NCBI RefSeq assembly: GCF_022376445.1
Contig: NW_025954981.1
Location: 62,001 to 126,000, forward strand
DNA length: 64,000 nt
Origin: Fomitopsis serialis
Lineage: Eukaryota > Basidiomycota > Agaricomycetes > Polyporales > Fomitopsidaceae
Reading direction: 5' to 3'
The notes below the pieces were generated by a model that was not told the DNA's origin, searched no databases, and saw only the letters and a list, made by a program, of their open reading frames with translations. Each line of letters opens with the position of its first letter. Within the stretch, counting starts at the first letter, position 1. Below are positions 1-11,535 of the stretch, one piece after another. The position numbers and the translations under genes are program-made.

Positions 1-1567
1 AACTCGATGTGCTCGTCCATGCGGCCTGCACGTCGCAACGCAGGATCGAGGGCAGAGAAGTTGTTCGTCGTGGCGAACACTATGCGGCCTTCTTGCGCAC
101 CGATCCCGTCGAGCGCATTGAGCAAGCCGCTCAAGGTTACGCCCCCGATAAACCGTTCGGGCTCTGCGGGCGGAGCGTGCTCGGGGTGGCGCCGTCCTTA
201 TCCTTCGGGACGTCGAGGTTCCGCGCGATTCCTTGTTTGAAGGCAGCGTCGATGTCTTCCATGAGCGCGATGCACCTCTTGGGTAACCCGCCGATGAGCT
301 CGTAGAGGGAGTTGTCGTCCAGCCCTGTACGGGACAGGCTGACGATGTATACATCAAGCCCCAGTTCTCCTGCTATGCTTTGGATGGTGGAAGACTTCCC
401 AGAGCCCGGAGCGCCATGCTATGTAATATATCAGCTTCGTACACCCACAGATTGTCTATCCCTACTCACAAGGAGATATCCTCGGCGGAAAGGAATACCT
501 GTAACGCATGGGGTCAGTGATAACCTCGCTAGACCAATGCGGCGCACCGACCTCTTGCAGCATACCACGGCTGACTGTTCAAGAAGTCACGCGCGTCTTC
601 CAATAGCCTTTCCTTCACTCCGGGATCCAAAATAACGGTATTTAGCGCGCGCTTGGGGTTAGCAGTAATGTTGATCCAGTGGTTCATGCTTCAGGCCAGA
701 TGTCAGCTTCATATTTCAAAGCGCAGGCAGCACTACCCACTTGTTCGACGCCCATACCGATATCACGTTCTCCTTAGCCGCTTTATACTCAGCTCGAGCT
801 TCCTCCAACAGCTCACCCAGAATTCGATGGTTGAAGGCAAGGATCCTGCACCAGAAGTCAACGCGCAACGCTAGGAACTATGCCTAGGACGACATACCGT
901 ATTTGCAAGTACTCCGACTTATTAGACAACCCCGACGGCGATGCCGGACTGACTTGGCGGCTGACCAGCATGAACCGCCGCTTGTACCACATGTGGTACG
1001 TCTTGTCTAGTCGAGGAAGGTATGACATCGCCTTGCTGGTGTCTCGCTGGTCTTCCCTAGGAGGAAGCCAGGGGTGCGGGGAGTTGTTCGCTTCCAAACC
1101 ATAGTGCCGGGTGGTCACTTCGATGTCCCTCGCCTGCCCTGTATACAGAGTGGAAAGCCCAAGTCATTTCGTTGCATCGTGCACGACAAAGTAACGTACG
1201 CCACACCGGCCGACAGGAAAGCCAGTGTAGTAGCCAGTCTGTACTCTCGTTAAACACTAGACAGACAGTGTTCGAGGGAAACCACCAACGCACTGTACAC
1301 AGGATCTTCCTCAGCGAATGTTGCCGTAACGAAAACCCGATCCACGACCGACCTCGCCACGAACATCAACAGTCGGCGATACGCTTCAACGATTCCCCCC
1401 GTCAACAACAACCTCGTGCCCCGCTGCAAAGCAGATGAGGACGGAAGATGGGGATAAAGCAACGACATGCCGATCGGAGGGAGGCGCAAGGACACCCTGC
1501 CGTCGATGTTATCCAGCGCATTCGACGGGCTGCCATCACTGTCACACGAACCATCGTTGTCGCTCAT
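1..1567 (-). CDS. BCS1-like AAA ATPase (3' part outside window)
   Basis: Minus-strand multi-exon gene starting at the ATG at 1567 (residues [12 protein letters not shown]) and running off the left edge. Visible in order: an N-terminal BCS1-type region ([19 protein letters not shown] near 1265; [15 protein letters not shown] near 985), the linker [20 protein letters not shown] near 620, Walker [11 protein letters not shown] near 405, Walker [12 protein letters not shown] near 260, and the second-region-of-homology part [20 protein letters not shown] near 40. Short introns separate these; one clean join is [14 protein letters not shown] across about 420-475. BCS1 is the mitochondrial inner-membrane AAA ATPase that inserts the Rieske protein into complex III. 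Agaricomycetes have many BCS1-like paralogues whose substrates are unknown, so family is well supported and exact role is not. The C-terminal end is missing from the window. Confidence 0.85.
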
Positions 1568-2155
1568 GGTGAGGAATGGAGGAGTGGCCAGGAAGACGGC
1601 ACACCGCAGGACGTTGGCCCCGGTCTGTTTATATAGGGTGCTGATGGACCACACCGACCTGATACGGAAGTACGACTGGATGCGTTTCACCACAGGTTCA
1701 CCCTGTCAGAGTGCATGGCGTCGAGCGCCACAGCAGCCCTATCTATCCTCGACCGCATCTCGAGGTGATTGACAATGACACCGGCGTCGGTACCGCAGTG
1801 ACACGTGTTCTGCCAATCCCAGATGGCAGAAACCCCGACCTGTGCGGTTAGTTGAGCTTCTCGGGCCCCAAATGGACCCTAGAACATAGCGCAGAACCAC
1901 AGGGCAACCGCCCAGCATGGTCAGTCATCGCGTTCGAGATTCCGATGACATTGAGAGCTAGATTACAGCATGCTGGAACAGTGAGAGCAAGAATAGATGT
2001 GAATTGCCAGTGGAGATGAAAGTCGAGTCAGGAGTAAACGTTTAAACCTTGAGTCCATGTAGATTTGATGATGTGTCGTGATGATGAAGCAAGGAAGAGT
2101 GATGTCGCTTTCGTGTGGAAACCCGAGAACGACATGCGTAGGACGAGGAAGACTT

Positions 2156-2912
2156 TCAGTGGGAGCCACGAGCGTCGACCTGCTGCGTTGGCGGGTTGTA
2201 TGGATGGTTTAGACAATCGTAGCACGTCGTACTGGCACTGCTCCAACAGTCGCGACAGGCGTGGTCCGTCAGGTGAGGCAGAACTCAAGTAATGGCACAC
2301 GCACCTCATGGTATTCTCGTAGCAACAGTTGCGACAGACGATCCTTCCACATCCACGCAAAGCCGTTTCCTTTGGGGCCTTCTCGTGGTCCGACAACGAG
2401 CTTTGTTGTTCGTCTTCATCGGTGTCCCACTGGAGTGGCTTGCGGCGTTTTCCGGTCGTCGCGTGGTCAGACGCAGGGTTTAGCAGCGCGTTTGCTGTTC
2501 GCGAATTCGTACTCAACGCGAGCGCAGGACGTCGCGGTGATGGAAAAGGCGACGGGGACGGGGTAGACGAGCGAGTGAGAGCAGGCGTCGGGGGCAGAGA
2601 CAGCGGCGGCGCGCTGCATGCCCGCGAGCAGACAAGACACGTTGTGGCCCGACATCTGCGGCGACAATCAGTAGCAACGATGTATGCAATGTAAATTGCT
2701 GACCTCGCACAGCGTACAATTTCGCTCACTCGTCTGGCGAAGCTTCTGTGGCAGGAAACGCAAACAGGAACGCCATCGCCGACCAGATCAAGGTGTTGCT
2801 CCGCCGGCGCCGTCAAAGTCGACGCGTCTTTCGCGCTGGATTGTGCTGAGACCAGCCTGCGTCGTTTGGGCAAAGGTCTGGCAATCCGCTCGACACCCAT
2901 GTTCAAAAACAT
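2156..2912 (-). CDS. Cys-rich putative zinc-binding protein, function unknown
   Basis: Three exons on the minus strand, 2704-2912, 2305-2655 and 2156-2231, joining in frame to 211 residues; a second ATG at 2900 would give 207. After an N-terminal basic patch (PLPKRRRL) come paired cysteines: CVSCHRSF, then CARC-x4-CLVCSRAC formed only when the 48-nt intron 2656-2703 is removed, and near the C terminus CGRIVCRNCC followed, after the 73-nt intron 2232-2304, by TTCYDC. This CxxC series suggests one or two structural zinc sites. A Ser/Pro/Thr-rich low-complexity stretch and an acidic DTDEDEQQ segment lie between them. I recall similar fungal hypothetical proteins but no assigned function. Both introns have GT...AG ends, and removing them restores the cysteine spacing, which is the main support for the model. 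Confidence 0.7.
2656..2703 (-). other. In-frame 48-nt intron interrupting a zinc motif
   Basis: The intron begins GTCAGC and ends GCCGCAG on the minus strand. It is a multiple of three and contains no stop in frame, so unspliced mRNA would still give a full-length protein with 16 extra residues between the second and third cysteines of the motif. Confidence 0.65.
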
Positions 2913-3405
2913 AAACAGAAGGTGATAGTCCTGGAAGAAGATGTGCGCGCTCTTGACTGCATAAGTTATGATTGGGCAAAGGTGTACTTAGAACATATGA
3001 TTATCACATTTTGGCACTTATAAGTCAAATATCTCGCGTTGCTGCGTAATAAGTGATTAGCACAGTGTACAAACCACTCTGTGCGACGCGTCTACTGACA
3101 GAAGAGCAAGTATTGATTTAGCCGCAAAGTTAGAAGTCCTCACGTCGAAAGCAAAGAGACGGTGCATAGCGAAAGTATCCGAACATAGCAAGAACATAGA
3201 TAGATACTACCATTTCGGACTTTCAAACACAGGGAATATTAACCCTTACAAGGCAAGTGCATTTCCTGGTGTGTTACTTAGCGCCCCTCACGCTGAGTCT
3301 TATAAACTCGCTCCTGGCGCCATGAAAACCTGCTCACAAGGTGATTTGTCCACTGTGTAGGTCAATAAATGAAAAAGAAGCTTGCGCTCCAATTCCACAC
3401 TGATA
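2913..3405. other. Intergenic, promoter side of the Cys-rich gene
   Basis: About 490 nt of AT-richer sequence upstream of the minus-strand Cys-rich gene and downstream of the tRNA. I see no coding pattern, repeat or RNA gene in it. Confidence 0.5.
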
Positions 3406-3500
3406 TACACTGTGCGGGAGTCGAACCCACGCCGCTTGCTTACGTAGTTATGATTACGTGACCGTGGAAGGCAAGCATGATACCGTTTCACCAACAGTGT
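3406..3500 (-). tRNA. trnG-UCC: tRNA-Gly(UCC) with a 24-nt intron
   Basis: On the minus strand the acceptor arms ACACTGT and ACAGTGT pair over seven bases, and the T arm is GTGGG-TTCGACT-CCCGC. The anticodon stem CTTGC pairs with GCAAG around the loop C-T-TCC-A, giving anticodon UCC (plus-strand 3466-3468). A 24-nt intron (3441-3464) sits after position 37, the canonical place for nuclear tRNA introns. The mature tRNA is 71 nt before CCA addition. The D arm is short (GTGA/TATC), as in other fungal Gly-UCC tRNAs. Confidence 0.85.
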
Positions 3501-3693
3501 TATACGTTGCACAAACATGGTTTATATATACATCTTTAAATACTCTGACAAACATAGACTTCTGTATCTTTGATCTCGAAAGGCGGACTTGCTACCCCCA
3601 GTGGCTGTTCGATCTTACCGTGACCGTCAGGACTCTCCCATCCCCTCACCCCCCTCCTACAAGGAGGCACACTAGCCCACCACGGCGCCCAAG

Positions 3694-4500
3694 ATGAAGA
3701 ACAAGAACAAAACCACCAAATTCCCGGTCGTACGTCCTCAGCGCACCGCATCCTACCCCTAATCATGACCGGCATCCATGCGCCTTCACGGACAATGCCT
3801 GACGTTCTGTCCTGCAGGCGCGGATCAAGCGCATCATGCAGAAGGACGAAGAGGTCGGAAAGGTCGCGCAGGCCACGCCCATAGTCATCTGTGAGTCGCG
3901 TCTCAAGCGTACAGGACGCCTTATTGAAGGGCTGCTCATCCTTGCACCCCGATCAGCGAAAGCACTCGAACTCTTCCTCGCCATGATCATCGAGGAGGCG
4001 AGCAAGGTCACTGCGGAGCGGGGGTCGAAGAGAGTAGAGGCGTATCATCTGTGAGTCCCGCCTTCAAGGCCTATACCGCCATCCTCGTTTGTGGCCGCTG
4101 AACACACGCGTCGGCTCCCAGAAAGCACGCCGTCGAGACTGTCGATATGCTCGACTTCCTCAAGGAGATCGTCGAGGGCGTCCCCGACCCCTCTGCTGGC
4201 GGGACCGTTGACCTCGACGTCGACGTGACCGAGTCCGGGAGGAAACGCCGCGGTGGGAAGGGGAAGCGCGCCGCTGGTGCGGATGGCGAGGAGGGTGCAG
4301 CCCCGCGGCGGCGGCGAAAGAAGGGCGAGGCCAAGGAGGAAGGAGAGGGCGGCCAAGTGAAGCGGCGCGCGAGGAAGAAGAAAGCGGTGAAGGAGAAGGA
4401 GATGGACGAGGACCGGGAGATGGAGGACGAAGAGGGCACGGGTGGTGAGGCGGGCCCCGCGCGCAGGGACGAGTACGACGATGACGATTGGGAGGGCTAG
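3694..4500 (+). CDS. BUR6: NC2 alpha / DRAP1 histone-fold transcription repressor
   Basis: Four exons: 3694-3729, 3818-3890, 3957-4050 and 4122-4500, joining in frame to 193 residues. The histone fold begins at once: [20 protein letters not shown], then [16 protein letters not shown] (created by splicing out 3891-3956), EEASKV, and [17 protein letters not shown]. This matches the alpha subunit of Negative Cofactor 2 (human DRAP1, yeast Bur6). It pairs with NC2 beta/Dr1 on TBP-bound TATA DNA to block TFIIA/TFIIB entry, though it can also activate some promoters. The C-terminal half is highly charged, with Lys/Arg-rich blocks followed by an acidic [10 protein letters not shown] end, probably disordered and nuclear. 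The gene converges with SLD5 219 bp away. Confidence 0.92.
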
Positions 4501-4719
4501 ACGCGTGCGTAGGGTCAACGAAAGCGAGACGGAACTCTGCTCTGTATTTCTGTACTGTACAATGTGTGGGATTAGCATGGACTCTGTACATAATATTGAC
4601 ATTTGGTGGTATCGGTGGATCAACGCGTCGGAGAGTCTGAACGTCTGAACATAGCATGGATAGCGCGACACCCAACAGAGAGCGAACAACATGACGTGTA
4701 ATCTGCCGTGGTACACGGA

Positions 4720-6049
4720 TCATACCAATTCTACTTCCCCTCGCAAGAGTAACTGCTCTACGACGTAGAAGGGCGTCAAAGATATTCGCCCCTTCTCCAT
4801 TGCAATCGATGTACCACTGTCGATGAACCACATGAGCGCCGGGGTACACAGATGAGCGATAACTAACATACTCTGGTAGTCGCACCGGGGGACATTCCTG
4901 GCGGGCGCGCACGAAGACAGGTCGGAGCTTGTCAGGTTCCGGAACTGAGGTACACACGGTCAACGGTCAGCACAGAGAGGAAATGAGAAGCAGCCAGCGC
5001 ACTCATGGGTGGCATGAAAGCCATCTCGTCCTCCAGCGAACGCTGCTGTGGCGGAAGACTTTGCAAAACGGACTGGTTGAAGTGGTACTCCATCAATCGC
5101 GCGAATCTTCGAGGGGAAACGATTAACCAAATGCAGCGCGGTCAACTACGTCTCTCGTACCTCCTCGCATGGTCTAGCTCGGCCTTCGACAACTTCTCGT
5201 GCACTTCTGGAGTGGCGCTTATCCAGCGCGCGTACTTCTCAATCTACACTTCCACGCAAGGGTCAATGTTCAGCTTTGTCGCGGCAGCACGTCAAGAGGA
5301 AGGGCCCACCTTGTAGAGACGCGTCCGGATGTATGACCGCACGACAAACTTGACGCGCTCGATCTCCGTTTGGACTAACATGATGCGAAAGTGTTCGTCC
5401 TCGGAAGAGTCGGGATCCGCGCGGAGGAGCTGCACATCGTCGGACTAAAACTAGGTGTTGTCAGCTGGCCGTTCTTCGGGAAGCAGAGCGTAAATGCGTG
5501 GATCCGTAAGGGGACAGCGTTCGGAGCGTCGGCCCCCGCTCAGGTGCGACGGCAGAAGTCTCAGACCACTCGCTATCTGAAACGTGCGGACCACCCACAG
5601 TATGCGTTAGGGTGTGCCCTCAGCAGCGGTCACCTTCACGTGCTATGCGATGCGTAGCGGGACACTACGCGCAATGACCACACCACGTCGCGCGCACCAC
5701 AATCGTACCACGTCCGCACCTCCACAGGCACATCAAAGTTCCCTTCCAGACGAGCGGTACAGAGATCTCTCACCTGTTTCCTAACATGATCCAATATCCT
5801 TCCGAGCAACATCTCCTGGCCGGGCAATATGTCAGGCGCCTGGCGTTCGTTCATCCAATGCCGGATGAGTTGCTGGAATGGCGTCTCTTCTTCCTCTTCC
5901 AGTCCGAGCAAGTTCGGATCTGGTCTCCCAAAGTTGTCAGGGATGGGGTAGTCGTCGTCATCTGGTGCGTGTCGCGCACGCTCGATGAAGGATGGTCCTG
6001 CGCGTGGCCCGTTGAGCGCGAGGTCGGGATCGTCTAGCCAATTGGCCAT
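4720..6049 (-). CDS. SLD5: GINS complex subunit SLD5
   Basis: Six exons on the minus strand, starting at ATG 6049 (MANWLDDPD). Exon 1 (5774-6049) ends ILDHVRKQ; exon 2 (5310-5444) encodes EDEHFRIMLVQTEIERVKF and SYIRTRLYK; exon 3 begins IEKYARWISATPEVHEKL; later exons give HFNQSVLQSLPPQ, EPDKLRPVFVRARQECPPVR and a C terminus ending FYVVEQLLLRGEVELV. These are the A-domain helices and small C-terminal B domain of Sld5. With Psf1-3 it forms GINS, part of the CMG replicative helicase. About 245 residues, normal for the family. All splice joins keep frame. Intron 1 is unusually long here (329 nt). Confidence 0.93.
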
Positions 6050-7019
6050 CGTGATAGGTGGTTGCGTTTCAGGTCGTTTTAGCGACAAGGAACCTGGAGA
6101 TATCCAGCGATTTGTGAAGTCGCAGTGGAGTAAGTGTTGAGTAAGTGCGCGCGAAGTGAGACCGCGACGCTTGCGAAGGGCGGTGGCGCGTCTTGACCTG
6201 CCCTAAACAGTCGCGCCTGCGACAAGCGCTCGCGATCGTCCTCCGAGTGACTTCGTGTCCGGCAAGTGTCCGGTATCTCCTTGTCCTCGCCGTGCCAATG
6301 TCGCACTTAAATGATGCATGCGTATGCTACGGAACCTCCACTCATGCTCGAGGTAGAGTGTAAACCCACTCAGGCTAAGACACACGTACGTGAATCCACG
6401 ATGCACAAGGCCCCGCGAGTCCTCACGCCATCTCCTGGGACATCCTCACATTGATCCATTCAGTATCAGACACACCATTGAATATCGTGGGTCTGCTGTG
6501 GAGGAGGTCAGACGGGCTGAATGTAACCATTCGGACAGTGCAGCCCTCGACATTCGCGACACGGTGGGTAATATTATTGCCCCTATATGTTTGGATGTCG
6601 GTCAACGGAGCATGCGGAGATGTTCATCTCCTGGGTCAACTACAAGCTCATCTACATGTCTCGTGCGTACGTATTACACCGTAGATCTGAACGCGAACAC
6701 AGTACGACACCGAAACAGGCTGCACGGAACCGCACCCGAACTACGAATTGCCTCGCCAGGGACCCAACATCAATGGCAGACACTTGCAGGATGCGTACTT
6801 CTGTCGACGGAAATCTACCAAAGCAACTTCAATCTAAATCTATACTGCAGCGCGGAACGTGCAAATGGACATCAGCTCACCGATTTCAACGTTCAACACT
6901 GGATTTACGTACAGTGGTCAGTATAACAGTACGTGCAACGTCACGATCCACTTACATCGTCGTGAGCACACGAATCTGATCATCTCTCTTCCCATAAGGC
7001 AAGGCTGTTCGATTGCGCT
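6050..7019. other. Intergenic; no gene recognised
   Basis: Upstream of SLD5. Several open stretches of 60-180 codons overlap in different frames around 6390-6980, but none shows a family motif and I could not build a spliced model. A degraded gene is possible. Confidence 0.4.
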
Positions 7020-9400
7020 TGCGCGCGATCTTTTTTTTTTTTTGAGTGGAGGGCCCGACAGCGGACTGCAACGAGACGGAGCCTCGTTTCCTCCCGGGGG
7101 AAAATGCATTTACGCACGAACTCTCGCGAGAGAGAACAGTGTGGGACTCAGGACCGTCATCGCACCAATGCATCATCGTCAAGTCTTGGTGGTGGTGGTG
7201 CTCTGGTCCGCTTGCCATACCCACTAAAAACCCCCGTGCCGTCGGTCGTCGGATCAGGACCTCCGACGGCGTCTGAAAACAGACGAGCGTAGTACGTGGG
7301 TGTCGGAGGGGAGTAGCGGTGAGAAGTATGAGTGATGGGTGACTGTATCTACGGCTTGAGGTTTGGCTTGGGTGTTCCTACGAAAAGGTCAGAGACGCTC
7401 TCTAATGATCACGACAATTACTTACGTTACACCTTCGCCAGGGACGTCGCTCATTTTAATTTTTTGTCTTTTGCAGCGACGCCCCTCTTCCTGGTACGTG
7501 CGTGCGCTAGCACGATGCAGTAGCCCGATGATGCGAGCGTCCACTGCCGGCAGGGACGTCCCCGTACCATGATGACGGGCTGGCCGACTGCAGGCAATCT
7601 GTCTGCCGTGCTGCCATCGGTGCTCCACGTCAACGGTACGGTGCCTCTGGCAGCCCGCCACATCGGCAGGCCACCTCGCGCCAGAGGCTGGACCCTTTCG
7701 CGCACAAACGACGTACCAGGGATGTCTTCCGCCCGTTTGGGGCAATCGAGGGTTTGTATCCGGATTCCGGAGATCTTTCGCTCGGGCAGTCCTGCGAGAA
7801 AAAAGGTCAGCGATCGTCTACCGCTGCTCCGCGACGAAGACTCACATTGCACCCTCGCCAGGAGCGCCGCTCCATGTCATTTGACGAGCGACGCCCCTCC
7901 TCCAGTACCGTCATGCGCTAGCCAGCAACGGTAGTCCGACGAAGCGGGCGTGCACCGGCGGCGAGGACGTCCCCGTACATGTTCGACATAGTGACCCGGC
8001 ATAATCTCGTCGACAGTGAGCGCAATGCCCCGTCTCCGCTGATGCACGGCGTCGTCGGTACGGTGCCTCCGGAAGCCCGTGCCACAGCATGGACCACCTC
8101 ACACCGGAGGCTGGACCCGTTCGCGCAAATACGACATACCAGGGTTGGTTTGTGCCCAATGGGCGGTAGAGGGTTTGAATGCGCTCGCCGTGGATCATTT
8201 CAATCCTCGACGTCGGGACGTGGCCTGCAACGAGAGTCAGCCAATGCCCGGAGCCGCGGTGACAGTGGAAGCTCACCTGAGCCACGTCGTCCCACCCGCA
8301 CGCCACAACTGGCTAGCCTCGTGGTCTACCGACGACGCGTCGGGTCTCGGACCAGTCAACGGCGGAACGGTCCCCGTACAGAGTCCATGCACCGTGTCCC
8401 TGCGGAGGCGCGTATTCGCGACACTCCTGACCCTTGGTGCACGTCTGCAGTACAGCTGCTTCCGGCTACCGACGACGCGAGTAGCCGGGCCTACGTCGCC
8501 GCTATCGTGCGGACGACGGTAGACTGGACGGTCCCATCACCAATTGTGCAACGTACGGGTGTGCCCTTGCGGGACTTTGAGCCGTCGTCTGGCATAAATC
8601 GTTGAACCCGTGAGGGATTTGTTTTCGCATAGGTCGGTCATAAGTCGCATAGTCTTGAGGCACGCATATTGATCACAGGTCTTGAAGCACACAGTCTTGA
8701 CGCACAATATCTGTCACTGCGGTCAGTCACGTCTACGTTATGAGCCTCGACGCCGACTTACTTTGTGGCTGACACCTAGGATGGCCACACACTGATGGTC
8801 GCACAAGTGTGGCGTCATGCGCATGGCAAATGGGAGGAGCTTAGGACGGTGCGGGGCATGTTGATAAGCTCGCCGACCACCTGCATTGACAACTGAACGT
8901 ACTTAGGCTGCCGGTGCCTTGGACCCGACCCTCAACTGAAGGTGTGGCGCATCGTAGTCGGGGTCGACTCGGACCAGGATGGCCGCGAAAGCCGACCGGA
9001 GGATGGGAGCAGATAGCAGGCTAGGGCGCATCCAACATGGTGGTCGGAAGGCAAGGGGATGGGGGACGAAATGGCGTCCACCCCCGCTCCTTATACACCT
9101 CCGTGTGGGTCCATGTTTGGTCCTGACAAACAGTCAGCCGCACCTATTGTCCGCCATTTCGAGCTCAGCCCTTGTGCTTGATCTGGCCGCATCAGCTCGT
9201 GCATTCTGCGCTATCGATGATCAGAGCGCTGCGAGAAGCACGGACCACGCTGCGCGCGGTGCCCTTCATCAGCATGGGTTTCCCGGATAGCGCGACGCCG
9301 TTGTACTTCGGAGGCCAGAGCTGTTTCACGAGGCGACGAGGGTGAGGCTGACTCGCCTGGACATCCTTATCGTGAGGGGATTGCGCCATTTCTCGGTCTG
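7020..9400 (-). mobile_element. Poly(A)-ended non-coding retroelement, copy A
   Basis: First of three related copies in the window (others near 33.06-35.46 kb and 42.09-44.6 kb). Read on the minus strand it ends in a poly(A) run (poly-T at 7031-7043), preceded by TCGGGCCCTCCACTC and further upstream by the GTTTTTAGTGGG segment shared in part with the LINE at 61.2-62.4 kb. The body contains tandem related units of about 420 bp. Each carries an intron-like sequence; in this copy the last is 7378-7425, with GTAAGT donor, CTCTGAC branch point and TTTTCGTAG acceptor. The 5' limit is approximate: similarity to copy C fades near 9390. No reading frame is preserved across all three copies, so I regard it as non-coding. 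Confidence 0.75.
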
Positions 9401-11535
9401 AAATTGACAGCTGTTGCTCGCTGCTGGGCACGGGCCCGGGATGCTGCCCACAAACTCCTCCTATGCCTGCCATGTCGTCCCCCCGGCGGCGCAGGCTGCC
9501 TTACGACGATTAGTTCTTCTTCCCTGTACACTGGGAAATACTCGCGTTTGTAGGTCTTCTGTATTTACAGCACAGATTTGGCTAGGCGTAGCAGCAATCC
9601 TACATAGCCGTGCATGAAAATCCTGTTCCTTTGGCTGTTAGTGGGTGAGCGACGCCACAGGCGCAACTATGAACTACGTCTTAGTCAGGGCTTCAGACGC
9701 CAGCAAAGAGTTTCAATGCACTATTTTTTCCGTGGGTTGGAAGGACGCAATCGCGCTATCGATACAGTACACTGGCAGTACGCCATAGTTCCGGAATAGC
9801 TGTATGTTACTCATTATTATGCTCCGTTCCCTGACAGTCAACTCAGCTCAGGTTATCGAGTATACATACGCCTTCGACGCCTGAAATAGAGACACGAAAC
9901 TCTCCTTTGACGTCAGAAGTCAGTGCCAGCCTTGGGGCATCATGTATATTGAGCACCCAGAACACGCTCACGTGCTCAATCGAATTTTAAGGTCACCGCG
10001 CGATCATGAACGCGTCCCGATCTTCCCCTAGTACATGTACCCTCTTCCTAGGCTCTAGCTCAGGTCGTCGGCTGAGGGACTACTCATGATCACTCTGAGG
10101 TCTACTCCCGCTACGGCACTCTCCGGTGGTTGTCAAAGAAGACCTGTACTCTTGACTGTATGCGCATGCAAACAGTACTAGTTGTAACACGCATACATGC
10201 GGCTATGCCGCGTATATGCATGTATAAATGGTTGTATATGGGTCAAATAATTGCTATCTTGCCGTGCGTGCGTTTTTATTGATACCTTCGTATCTACTAG
10301 ATCCTCTGCCAGTGCGCTTCATATCACGCGTCCGAAACAAGGCCGTAATCAGACGTCGAAAGCCTCCGACTCGCCGGATGTCGCTTGCCACCGTCCTGCT
10401 TTCGTTGCGGAAATGACGTCTCAAATAGATGGTATAACAATAGGGATACCCTCCATCTATTACTTAGCTGATTATCTTCACGTTATCCACAGCTACACCA
10501 TTCAACTTTTCCGTGCAGTTCCCCTCAACTTCATAACGTAGGTGTCATATTGGGATTGTGAGCTAGTAGGTGCATCTGATCAGATTTTTTGGCAAGTGAG
10601 AGTGTCACTAAAGTCCCAAGGCCCAAGGCAATGCAGACCCTCATCAGATCGAGAGCGGTTCGCAGCCTCCGAGTGCGGCGCTTCAGCATCACCGAAACTT
10701 CAAGCTGAAGATCGAAGTATTGACAACGAAGTGAATAAGCAGCTCTGATACGCTTGGTATACATGCACTTTTATCACTGAGCTCATACTATCGCTGATGA
10801 TTGTCTTACGGGCTAACTTGAACACAACAACGGTGATGTTAGCCATTCCGGCGCTTGTTGTGTAAGTTCTAGCTGTGGCTGGTAATTTTTGGGGATAAGT
10901 ACACGCTCGACCGCAGTACCAACGCATTTACGATATCCATGAAACCAGAGGTGAGGCGTATGCTTGTATAAGGCTGATGAACGATGATAACCTGCTCCTT
11001 TACAGTAGTACTTACTCGAGTAAGGCGTGGCGTCCAACGCGTGACGCCACGCGTCAGACAGAGAATACAGGGGTCACGGGATCGTTCACCTTTTGCATCA
11101 ATACTTATCCGGGAATGTCGCTTGTCCCTAGCCCGGTGCTCGATGGGCCAGTCCTCTCTCCCTCCACCCCTGTTTGGCAGCATTTTTCTTTGCAGAATAA
11201 GTGCGAGCTGATCTGTGCTCTCGCGAGCAAATGTCGATTCCTCGACCATCGCCGGACTCACCTCTGGGTGAAACAGCACCAGAAGCGAGGCACGCAGCCG
11301 GAAATGACGCAGGATCACCGTTTGTTCACGACGGGTTGCGAATGGGCGCGTCTCCTGTAGCACGAGCCGGGTAAGAACCTCCCCCATACATAATCCTCAT
11401 CTTTTTGCGTGATCAGCTGTTTGACTTCTTGTGGCAAGTCTATTACAGCCGAGAAGTTTTGTGTCGTCAAGCTCAAAGTCTTCCCGGCCTCGTAATGCGG
11501 GACTCCATACTCAGGACGCCATTCGAGACAGTACC
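9401..11535. other. Intergenic; no gene recognised
   Basis: About 2.1 kb between the retroelement and the SulP transporter. A minus-strand open frame of 172 codons (10869-11387) lies against the transporter promoter but shows no motif. A near-palindromic stretch rich in GCATAC/GTATGC sits around 10180-10225. Confidence 0.4.

Noticed and set aside
2028..2912. A continuous 294-codon minus-strand frame
   Set aside because: It reads through two good introns and a wrong-frame 3' end; the spliced version restores CxxC motifs and ends at 2156.
4045..4963. Long minus-strand frames opposite NC2alpha
   Set aside because: Antisense of a charged, GC-rich coding tail; no motif, and part of them overlaps the real last exons of SLD5.
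10869..11387. 172-codon minus-strand frame upstream of the transporter
   Set aside because: No family motif, in a promoter region, no splice or start support.
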